64,000 bases of DNA from Caulobacter sp. Root655 (GTDB taxonomy: Bacteria; Pseudomonadota; Alphaproteobacteria; Caulobacterales; Caulobacteraceae). The notes beneath the pieces were generated by a model. The model searched no databases. It saw only the letters and a list, made by a program, of their open reading frames with translations, and was not told the DNA's origin. Below are positions 18,364 to 25,279 of the stretch, in pieces. A program made the position numbers and the translations under genes. The stretch lies in assembly GCF_001427665.1 (NCBI RefSeq), contig NZ_LMHC01000012.1, positions 412,704 through 476,703 on the forward strand, written 5' to 3'. Within the stretch, counting starts at the first letter, position 1. Every line of letters begins with the position of its first letter.

Positions 18364-20427
18364 TCAAAACGTCCTCCTCACCTTCACCGTCACGAACGTC
18401 CGCGGATTAATATCCCGGTCCTCCACGAACGCCACCGTCCGTGTCTTGCGGTCGGCATAGCCCACCCGGCGGATGGTGAAGTCGTCCCAGACGTTGAGCT
18501 GGGCGCGGATCGACAGGTTGGCGGCGGGTTTGTACTCGACGAAGCCTTCCAGATAGCCGGCGCCGCGCCAGGTGTTGGTCTGGTCGGGGTCGTAGGCGCC
18601 CTCGCCCAGCAGCGGCAGCCAGTTGATCCCCCACTGGGTCTTCCAGCGCGTCAGGTCCTGCTGGAAGCCGATATTGGCCTGGGTGGGGCGAATGTCGGAG
18701 ATCGGGCGGTCGCGGCCGGTGGTCGGGTCGGTGACGTGGGTCTCGTTCCAGTCGTTCTTGAAGGTGAAGCGGCCGCCCTTGATCCCCAGCCTGTCGGTCG
18801 GCACCACGATGTTCAGCGACAGGCGGTCCAGCGTGCCGTCGCCGATATTGCCCGTCGCCGCCAGGTCGTCGCCCACGGGCAGGCGGTCGATGACGCCGAT
18901 GATCTGGTCGTGGCGGTAGCCGATCGAGACGATGCCCTCGCCCCAGAACCGGCGCTCGTAGGTCAGTTCCGAGATCCAGCGCTGTTCGGGGGCCAGGTCG
19001 ACATTGCCGCCATAGACGGCGCCGTTGTCCAGTTCGGCCGAGGCGGCGAAGTCGCCGAAGTCGAGCTGGCCCAGTTCGCGCTCGAAGCGCAGGCGCAGCT
19101 GGTTGTTGGCCTTGGGCGTCCAGGTCGCCTGGAAGCGCGGCTTGGCGTAAAAGAAGCTCTTCTCCAGATTGGCGTCGCCCGACTGGCTGATCGTCGAGGT
19201 CTCCAGTCGCAGGCCGCCCTCCAGGGTCAGCTTGGGGCTGACCCGCCAGGCGCCCTTGGCGAAGGTCTCGCCGCGCAGTTCCTCGACCTTGACCGAGGCG
19301 CTGGGCAGGTCGACCGCCGCCCCGCCCCGGGTGAAGGCCTGCCGGGTGTCGAGCATGTTGTAGGCGACCTCGCCGCCGGCCTCGAGGGTCAGGGCGGCCG
19401 AGTGTTCGTGGCGGACCAGGGCGCGCAGGATCGATTCCGAGGAGTCGCCCTTGGCCGTGAACCGCGCCAGCGGCTTGGCGACGCCGCCCACGGTCTCGCC
19501 GGCGGTCGCGACCTCGTCGAAGTGCTCGAACTGGTGGATCAGCCGGGTTTCCAGCGTCCAGCGCGGCTTGAGCGGCCGGATCCAGGTCAGGCCCAGCTCG
19601 CCCGACCGGGTGTCCTCGGCGTAGTCGCTGCGGTTCAGGTCGGCGTCGGCGCCTATCGTCTGCCACTCCTGCCAGTCATGGACGCCGTACTGGCCCGTGG
19701 CCTCCAGCTTGCCGCCGGCCACCGGTCCCGAATAGTTGAGGCGGACGGAGTCGCTGCCGCCCCAGCCGTCGTTGGCGTAGGCCGCGTCGTGCACGCCCGC
19801 CGAGTCCCGCGTGATCGAGCGGCCCACGCCGTTGGAGTCGCTGGTGCTGGTGCCGTCGCTCAGCAGCACGCCCCAGGTGCGGTCGCCGTTGGTGGCGGTG
19901 AACTGGTAGCTGCCGCCGTAGACGTCGTGGTTGCCGTTGAACAGGGACGCGTTCCAGGTCGCCACCTGCTGGCGGCTGGCGCCCTTCTTCAGGATCACGT
20001 TCACGACCACCGAATAGCCCTGCATGTCGATGCCGGGCGCGCCGCCGCGGATCAGCTCGATGCGCTCGACCTTGTCGGCCGGGGTCCGCTCCAGCACGTC
20101 GGTGCCGGCGTCGTTCTTCGAGGCCGGGCGGTTGTTGTTGATCAGGATGTTGCCGACCGCGCCCTCGAAGCCGCGCGCGCCCGTGCCGTCGTCGGTGGTG
20201 AAGCCCGGCACGCGGTCGACCATGTCGAGGGCGGTGTTGGGGCGCTGGGCGGCGAAGAAGTCGGGGGTGAAGACCAGGACGCCGCGCTGGCTGGCGTCGT
20301 CCAGCGGGGCCTGGCTGGTCGGACCGGTGGGGACCGGCGTGCGGGCCACCTGCGGCGCGTCGGCCGCGAAGGCCGCGCCGGCGGCGATGAAGGTGGCGGC
20401 GGTCGCCAGCAGAATGGTCTTGGTCAT
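18364..20427 (-). CDS. TonB-dependent outer-membrane receptor
   Basis: A 687-residue receptor. It has a signal peptide (MTKTILLATAATFIAAGAAFA), a plug domain with NILINNNRPASK and VERIELIRGGAPGIDMQGYSVVVNVILKK (about 90-150), and a beta-barrel of alternating polar/aromatic strands ending in the terminal phenylalanine of VTVKVRRTF. A strong GAGGGGGAC ribosome site precedes the ATG at 20427. The ligand cannot be deduced; there is no adjacent transport operon. A consensus DnaA-box sequence lies 115 bases upstream. Confidence 0.88.
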   Translation of the reverse strand: MTKTILLATAATFIAAGAAFAADAPQVARTPVPTGPTSQAPLDDASQRGVLVFTPDFFAAQRPNTALDMVDRVPGFTTDDGTGARGFEGAVGNILINNNRPASKNDAGTDVLERTPADKVERIELIRGGAPGIDMQGYSVVVNVILKKGASRQQVATWNASLFNGNHDVYGGSYQFTATNGDRTWGVLLSDGTSTSDSNGVGRSITRDSAGVHDAAYANDGWGGSDSVRLNYSGPVAGGKLEATGQYGVHDWQEWQTIGADADLNRSDYAEDTRSGELGLTWIRPLKPRWTLETRLIHQFEHFDEVATAGETVGGVAKPLARFTAKGDSSESILRALVRHEHSAALTLEAGGEVAYNMLDTRQAFTRGGAAVDLPSASVKVEELRGETFAKGAWRVSPKLTLEGGLRLETSTISQSGDANLEKSFFYAKPRFQATWTPKANNQLRLRFERELGQLDFGDFAASAELDNGAVYGGNVDLAPEQRWISELTYERRFWGEGIVSIGYRHDQIIGVIDRLPVGDDLAATGNIGDGTLDRLSLNIVVPTDRLGIKGGRFTFKNDWNETHVTDPTTGRDRPISDIRPTQANIGFQQDLTRWKTQWGINWLPLLGEGAYDPDQTNTWRGAGYLEGFVEYKPAANLSIRAQLNVWDDFTIRRVGYADRKTRTVAFVEDRDINPRTFVTVKVRRTF

Positions 20428-20744
20428 CGGTGTCCCCCTCAGGATGTCCAAGGGTTTGCCGACCGGGGCCGTTCATCTCAAGTTACAAGGTGGAAAGGTA
20501 GATTACTTCGAAGATATCATTACACGGCGTCCATGTTGTCCTGTGGATAATTATTTGAATGTACGGTTGAGTGCTGCTGAACGGGTCCGCGAAATCAGTG
20601 CTCTCATCCTGGTGTTTGGGACTGATCGAAAGATCTTGGTCGGCGCCGGTGGCTGGTGTCGTCCTTCTAGGCCGGCGGGCGGGATCGGCCGTCCGGCGCC
20701 GGCCCCCTAGCCTCTCGTCCGCGCCTGCGCTATAGCCCCCGCCG
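20428..20744. other. Intergenic region between TonB receptor and the his leader
   Basis: It holds the divergent promoters. TGTGGATAA at 20542-20550 equals the DnaA-box consensus read in reverse. GCTATAGC at 20729-20736 resembles the -10 element of Caulobacter housekeeping promoters (GCTANAWC) and would place transcription only a few bases before the his leader ATG. No gene is seen. Confidence 0.5.
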
Positions 20745-20825
20745 ATGACCCGCCAGCCGCACCATCACAGCCGCCACCATCATCCGACCTCGCCTCGCGG
20801 GATCGGCCGGGTTCGCACGCACTAA
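20745..20825 (+). CDS. Histidine-rich leader peptide of the hisS-hisZ-hisG operon
   Basis: A 26-codon ORF reading MTRQPHHHSRHHHPTSPRGI, then GRVRTH and a TAA stop; 7 of 26 residues are histidine, in two runs of three. It ends 91 bases before hisS. The following sequence can form two exclusive hairpins: AGCCCCGCC (20840-20848) with GGC and GGGGCT (ending 20864), or GGATGG (20855-20860) with CCATCC (20876-20881). This is the classic arrangement of amino-acid attenuation, where ribosomes stalled at His codons change the downstream fold. No U-run follows, so the output could be Rho-dependent or translational. No ribosome site is visible; it may be nearly leaderless. Confidence 0.8.
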   Translation: MTRQPHHHSRHHHPTSPRGIGRVRTH

Positions 20826-20839
20826 GCGACCCTAGCCGC

Positions 20840-20881
20840 AGCCCCGCCCAAGGCGGATGGGGCTTCGCACGAGCGCCATCC
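20840..20881 (+). promoter_or_regulatory. Candidate attenuator: two mutually exclusive hairpins
   Basis: AGCCCC-GCC / GGC-GGGGCT (20840-20864) shares GGGGCT-region bases with GGATGGgGC / GCgCCATCC (20855-20881), so only one can form at a time. It lies between the His-rich leader ORF and hisS. Confidence 0.55.
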
Positions 20882-20916
20882 GTCGAGACCTTGCTTCCAG
20901 GACCCGACGTAGCGCC

Positions 20917-22398
20917 ATGACCGACCAAAACACCTCTGGGGCCACCTTCCGCCCCGAAGCCCGCAACCCCCGCGGTTTCGCCGACAAGCGGGCCCGCGAC
21001 CTGCGCGCCGAGCGCGCCATCCTGGAAGCGGTGTCGGCCGTCTACGAGCGCTACGGCTTCGAGGCGCTGGACACCGGGGCCTTCGAATATGCCGACGCCC
21101 TGGGCAAGTTCCTGCCCGACGCCGACCGTCCCAACGAGGGCGTCTTCGCCCTGCAGGACGACGACGACCAGTGGATGGCGCTGCGCTACGACCTGACCGC
21201 GCCCCTGGCCCGCTTCGCCGCCCAGAACTGGGAGACCCTGGCCAAGCCGTTCCGCCGCTACGCCTACGGCCCCGTCTGGCGCAACGAGAAGCCGGGTCCG
21301 GGGCGGTACCGCGAATTCATCCAGTGCGACGCCGACACCGTCGGCTCGGCCCGTCCGGAAGCCGACGCCGAGATCATCGCCATGGCCGTCGAGGGCCTGC
21401 AAGCCGCCGGCCTGCCGCGCGGCGCGGCGGTGCTGAAGATCAACAACCGCAAGCTGCTCAACGGCCTGCTGACCGCCGCCGGCGTCGAGACGGGCGGCCA
21501 GAAGCTGGGCGTCCTGCGGGCCGTCGACAAGCTGGACCGCCTGGGCGTCGAGGGCGTGCGCCTGCTGCTGGGCGAGGGCCGGCTGGACGACAGCGGCGCC
21601 TTCACCAAGGGCGCGGGCCTGGTGGGCAAGTCGATCGACGCGGTGCTGGACTTCGTCCAGGCCGGTTCCGGTGGCCGCTCCGACACCCTGGCCAAGATCG
21701 CCAACGTCATCGGCGGCTCGGCCGAGGGCGACGAGGGGCTGGAGGAGCTGGCCCGGATCGACGCGGCGCTCAAGAGCCTGGGCGTCGCCGACGACCAGGC
21801 GCTGTTCGAGCCTTCGATCGTCCGTGGACTGGAATACTATACCGGCGCGGTGTTCGAGGCCGAGCTGCTGCTGTCGACCACGGACGACAAGGGCGCGAGC
21901 GTGTCGTTCGGCTCGATCGGCGGCGGCGGGCGCTATGACGACCTGGTGGCGCGGTTCACCGGCCAGCAGACCCCGGCCACCGGCTTCTCGTTCGGCGTCT
22001 CGCGCCTGGCGGCGGCGCTGCGGGCGGCGGGGCGCGAGCCGGGCGGCGAGGCGCGCGGGCCGGTGGTGATCATCGCCTTCGACCAGGCCCACATGGGCGA
22101 ATATTTCGCCGTCGCCACTGAGCTGCGCAACGCGGGGGTTCCGGCCGAGGTCTATCTCGGGTCGTCGGGCATGCGGCCGCAGATGAAATATGCCGACCGC
22201 CGCATGGCCCCGGCCGCCATCATGCTGGGCGGCGACGAGATCGCGGCCGGCACGGTGACGATCAAGGACCTCGACCTGGGCCGCGAGCTGGCCTCGGGCG
22301 TCGCCGACAACGCCGCCTGGAAGGCCGAGCGGCCCGGGCAGCAGACCATTCCGCGCGGCGAACTGGTCGCCGCCGTCCGCAAGATCATCGAGGGGTAA
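20917..22398 (+). CDS. hisS: Histidine-tRNA ligase
   Basis: A 493-residue class II aminoacyl-tRNA synthetase. Motif 2 is visible as YGPVWRNEKPGPGRYREFIQC; the histidine-specific RGLEYYTGAVFE block follows the insertion domain, then motif 3 GFSFGVSRL, and a C-terminal anticodon-binding domain from about residue 395. The ATG at 20917 was chosen because the first 20 codons of the longer frame have no similarity. It is the first full gene of a tight hisS-hisZ-hisG operon (1-base gap to hisZ) behind the His leader. Confidence 0.96.
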   Translation: MTDQNTSGATFRPEARNPRGFADKRARDLRAERAILEAVSAVYERYGFEALDTGAFEYADALGKFLPDADRPNEGVFALQDDDDQWMALRYDLTAPLARFAAQNWETLAKPFRRYAYGPVWRNEKPGPGRYREFIQCDADTVGSARPEADAEIIAMAVEGLQAAGLPRGAAVLKINNRKLLNGLLTAAGVETGGQKLGVLRAVDKLDRLGVEGVRLLLGEGRLDDSGAFTKGAGLVGKSIDAVLDFVQAGSGGRSDTLAKIANVIGGSAEGDEGLEELARIDAALKSLGVADDQALFEPSIVRGLEYYTGAVFEAELLLSTTDDKGASVSFGSIGGGGRYDDLVARFTGQQTPATGFSFGVSRLAAALRAAGREPGGEARGPVVIIAFDQAHMGEYFAVATELRNAGVPAEVYLGSSGMRPQMKYADRRMAPAAIMLGGDEIAAGTVTIKDLDLGRELASGVADNAAWKAERPGQQTIPRGELVAAVRKIIEG

Positions 22399-22399
22399 G

Positions 22400-23548
22400 A
22401 TGAGGCTCGAGCGTTCCATCCCGGCGGAGGCGCTCGACGCAATCCGCGCGCCGCTGACGGCCTACAGCCCCACGCCCATCGACGTGCCGGTGCTGCAGCC
22501 GCTGAGCCTGATCCTCGACTTCGCCGGCGAGGCCATGCGCTCGCGACTGTTCGCCGTCTCGGCCGGCGACAGCGGCGAAGAGGCCTGCCTGCGTCCCGAC
22601 TTCACCGTGGCGGTCGCCCGCCAGCATCTGGAGGCTCAGAACCACGGGGGCGCCCAGGCCGGCCGCTACTATTATGACGGCAAGGCCTTCCGCGTCGCGC
22701 CGCGCGGCAGCGATCGGGCCGAGGAGTTCCTGCAGATCGGCATCGAGGCCTTCGAGGGCTCCGACCCGATCATGGCCGACGCCGAGATCACCGCCATGAC
22801 CTGGCGCAGCGCCTTGGCCGGCGGGCGCGACGACCTGTCGATCATCATCGGCGACATCTCGCTGTTCTCGGCGTTCGTCGACAGCCTGGCCCTGCCCAAC
22901 ATGCTGGCGGCGCGGCTCAAGCGCGCCTTCGCCCATCCGCGGCTGATGAAGCGCGAGCTGGACGGCGAGGACACCGAACTGCCGCTGGCCGAGCCGAGCC
23001 GCCTGGCGTTCATGCTGACCCAGATGCCCGAGACCGAGGCCGTCGAGGTGCTGCAGGAGCTGTGGGCCCTGGCCGGCATCGAACCGGTCGGCGGCCGTCG
23101 CCCGGCCGAGATCGCCCTGCGCCTGGTCGAGCGTTCGCAAAAGGCGATGGCCGGCCGCCTGAGTCCCGAACAGGCCGACCGGGTGCGGGCCTATCTGGCG
23201 GTCAGCGGCCATCCGTTCCAGGTCCTGGGCGAGATCCGGGAACTGGCCGGCCGCAGTCCACGTCCCCTGGAGAGGGCCACGGCCGCCTGGAACGCCCGGC
23301 TGGACCGGATGCGCGATCTGGACGTGCCGCTGGACCGCATCACGCTGAGCGCCGCCTTCGGGCGATCGTTCGGCTATTACGACGGCTTCCTGTTCGAGGT
23401 GCGCAGCGCCGCCCTCGGCGACGAACGCCCGGTCGCCGCCGGCGGCCGCTACGACGGCCTGCTCGCGCGGCTGGGGGCCGAGACCAGGACGGGGGCGGTG
23501 GGCTGCATGGTGCGCCCGGCCCGTGCCTATGCGGGAGACGGCGAATGA
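22400..23548 (+). CDS. hisZ: ATP phosphoribosyltransferase regulatory subunit
   Basis: A 382-residue HisRS-like paralogue that lacks the anticodon-binding domain and does not charge tRNA; HisZ proteins bind HisG and mediate histidine feedback. Visible blocks are CLRPDFTVAVARQHL (motif 2-like), YYYDGKAFRVAP, QIGIEAFEG and FGYYDGFLFEV near the C-terminus. It starts one base after hisS and overlaps hisG by ATGA. Confidence 0.93.
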   Translation: MRLERSIPAEALDAIRAPLTAYSPTPIDVPVLQPLSLILDFAGEAMRSRLFAVSAGDSGEEACLRPDFTVAVARQHLEAQNHGGAQAGRYYYDGKAFRVAPRGSDRAEEFLQIGIEAFEGSDPIMADAEITAMTWRSALAGGRDDLSIIIGDISLFSAFVDSLALPNMLAARLKRAFAHPRLMKRELDGEDTELPLAEPSRLAFMLTQMPETEAVEVLQELWALAGIEPVGGRRPAEIALRLVERSQKAMAGRLSPEQADRVRAYLAVSGHPFQVLGEIRELAGRSPRPLERATAAWNARLDRMRDLDVPLDRITLSAAFGRSFGYYDGFLFEVRSAALGDERPVAAGGRYDGLLARLGAETRTGAVGCMVRPARAYAGDGE

Positions 23549-24501
23549 CCGACACGCCGATGATCTTCGCCATCCCCTCGAAGGGGCGGCTCAAGGAACA
23601 GGTCGAGGCCTGGCTGGCCGAATGCGGCTTCAAGCTGGAGATGTCGGGCGGCGCGCGCGGCTATTCGGCCGGGCTGTCGGGCCTGCCGGGCGTCTCGGTG
23701 CGGCTGCTGTCGGCCGGCGACATCGCCGCCGGCCTGGACAACGGCGAACTGCACCTGGGCGTCACCGGCGAGGACCTGCTGCGCGAGCGCGGTGAGGACA
23801 TGGACAGCCGGGTGATGCTGCTGCGGGCCCTGGGCTTCGGCCGGGCCGACCTGGTGGTCACCGCCCCCAAGAGCTGGCTGGACGTCGACACCATGGCCGA
23901 CATCGACGATGTCGGGCACGCGCACCTGGCCAGGACCGGCCGCCGCCTGCGGGTGGCGACTAAATATGTCACCCAGACCCGGGCCTTCTTCGCCCGCCAT
24001 GGCGTCGCCGACTACCGCATCGTCGAGAGCAGCGGCGCCACCGAGGGCGCCCCGGCGGCGGGCGTGGCCGAACTGGTGGTCGACATCACCACCACCGGCG
24101 CGACCCTGGCGGCCAACGGCCTGAAGATCCTGACCGACGGGGTGATCCTCAAGAGCCAGGCTCAGCTGACCGCCTCGCTGGTTACGCCGTGGACCGACGA
24201 CCAGACGGACAGCCTGCGTCGCCTGCTGTCGGTGGTCGAGGCCAAGGGCCGGGCCCGCACCCTGGCGACCCTGGTCTGGCCCGCCGAGCAGGACGCCGCC
24301 GGCCAGGCGGCGGTGGCGCCGTTCGTCGGCCAGGGCGCGCGCCGGGCCAACGGCGCGCTGCTGGCGACGGCCGACCTGTTCGAGGCCGCCGCGGCGCTGG
24401 GGGCGGCGGGGGTGGAACCGGTCACGGTGTCGCGTCCGGACTATGTGTTCGAGTCGCGCTCGGCGGTGTTGGACGCGCTGCGGGAACGGCTCGGAAAGTA
24501 A
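23545..24501 (+). CDS. hisG: ATP phosphoribosyltransferase
   Basis: A 318-residue enzyme for the first step of histidine synthesis (PRPP + ATP to PR-ATP). The N-terminal IPSKGRLKEQ, LHLGVTGEDLLRE, and the phosphate-binding VVDITTTGATLAANGL blocks are all present. The protein is about 100 residues longer than short-form HisG; the tail (about 215-318) resembles a regulatory C-terminal domain of the long form, although a HisZ gene sits next to it. The ATG at 23545 overlaps the hisZ stop. Confidence 0.94.
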   Translation: MTDTPMIFAIPSKGRLKEQVEAWLAECGFKLEMSGGARGYSAGLSGLPGVSVRLLSAGDIAAGLDNGELHLGVTGEDLLRERGEDMDSRVMLLRALGFGRADLVVTAPKSWLDVDTMADIDDVGHAHLARTGRRLRVATKYVTQTRAFFARHGVADYRIVESSGATEGAPAAGVAELVVDITTTGATLAANGLKILTDGVILKSQAQLTASLVTPWTDDQTDSLRRLLSVVEAKGRARTLATLVWPAEQDAAGQAAVAPFVGQGARRANGALLATADLFEAAAALGAAGVEPVTVSRPDYVFESRSAVLDALRERLGK

Positions 24502-24622
24502 TATTTGACTGAATTGTCAAAAATACCCTGAGAGATCGGCGATAAGTTTGACCCCGCGGTCCATTCTAAGCCGTATTCGTCAAAAATATTCGCGAAGCCT
24601 TGTAGATTCCCGGTTGGCGGCG

Positions 24623-24651
24623 TTGACAGCGTCACGAAATTGACGTTTCTA
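24623..24651 (+). promoter_or_regulatory. Candidate sigma-70-type promoter of the structured RNA
   Basis: TTGACA at 24623-24628 and TTTCTA at 24646-24651 are separated by 17 bases. Transcription would start near 24658 and run about 200 bases to the terminator at 24857. Confidence 0.45.
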
Positions 24652-24657
24652 ACGCTT

Positions 24658-24857
24658 GCAAGGAAGAACCGAGCCCAAAGAGAGCTCCCTTCCTTCGGCG
24701 TTTCGGGGAGGAAACGCCCACCTAGATCGAATGATCGAGAAATAGCCGGACCCGTCGCGATTATCCCCCGCGGCGGGTTTGGTGTATCTGGGGTCTGGTT
24801 TCAGTTTTTGACAGATTCGATAAAAAGGCGGCGTCCGCGAAGGGAGCCGCCTTTTTT
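24658..24857 (+). ncRNA. Candidate free-standing structured RNA
   Basis: About 200 bases with a promoter-like sequence before and an intrinsic terminator after, but no reading frame. Clear hairpins: GGCGTTT/AAACGCC (24697-24703 with 24112-type partner at 24712-24718) with loop CGGGGAGG; CCCGTCGC/GCGGCGGG (24751-24758 with 24770-24777) with C-rich loop GATTATCCCCC. CCTAGAT (24721-24727) can pair with ATCTGGG (24786-24792) to enclose the second hairpin. GCTCCCTTC near 24684 is complementary to GAAGGGAGC in the terminator loop and arm. The next genes downstream converge, so this is not a leader of a coding gene. I could not assign it to 6S, tmRNA, SRP, RNase P or a riboswitch class. Confidence 0.6.
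24822..24857 (+). terminator. Intrinsic terminator after the candidate RNA
   Basis: AAAAAGGCGGC (24822-24832) pairs with GCCGCCTTTTTT (24846-24857), ending in six T. It is well placed to end a transcript from 24658, or a read-through from hisG. Confidence 0.85.
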
Positions 24858-24870
24858 CGTTCTTCTCGAA

Positions 24871-24925
24871 CCCTCTCCCATGGGGAGAGGGAGGGGCCCA
24901 AGCGAAGCTTGGGAGGGTGAGGGGG
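24871..24925. repeat. Short dispersed repeat, CCCTCTCCC...GGGAGAGGG type
   Basis: CCCTCTCCCATGGGGAGAGGG is followed by GCCCAAGCGAAGCTTGGG, two adjacent hairpins. A related CCCTCTCCCCTCCGGGAGAGGG lies at 25236-25258. Between the two are about 100 featureless bases and a GTTGTCATCCCGGA repeat. Confidence 0.75.
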
Positions 24926-25030
24926 TTGTGAGTTCGACGGCGTGCCGGCAGGAATCTGCTTGTTTCGCCCTCGCCCCCTTCAAAGTCGTCATCCCCGTCT
25001 GTTCGGGGGCTATCGCATATGACCAAAACG

Positions 25031-25140
25031 GTTGTCATCCCGGACGAGCGCGCAGCGCGAAGATCCGGGACCGACGCGTGAACGCAGGCGCTTCCGGCGG
25101 TCCCGGATCGGCGGCCCTGCGGGCCTTGTCCGGGATGACA
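25031..25140. repeat. Dispersed inverted repeat, GTTGTCATCCCGGA family, copy 2
   Basis: It begins GTTGTCATCCCGGACGAGCG and ends CTTGTCCGGGATGACA with the inner GATCCGGGACC / GGTCCCGGATC arms, in the same order as the copy at 6811-6915. It lies between the RNA gene and the M13 peptidase gene. Confidence 0.9.
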
Positions 25141-25235
25141 GCGCATCTCGCGGCGGATCCATATGCGCGACCCCGCCCTGCGGACCGGGGAGGGCGCGGC
25201 CCTGCTGGCCCAGCAGGCGACGCGCGAGGCCACCT

Positions 25236-25258
25236 CCCTCTCCCCTCCGGGAGAGGGT
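25236..25258. repeat. Short dispersed repeat, CCCTCTCCC...GGGAGAGGG type, second copy
   Basis: CCCTCTCCC and GGGAGAGGG arms around CTCC; close to the 3' end of the peptidase gene. Confidence 0.7.
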
Positions 25259-25279
25259 TTCCGGAAAACGCTCAGGCCG

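Noticed and set aside
24658..24857. 6S RNA or the stress sRNA GsrN
   Set aside because: The length fits 6S and the C-rich loop recalls GsrN, but I cannot match the sequence to either from memory, so no name is given.
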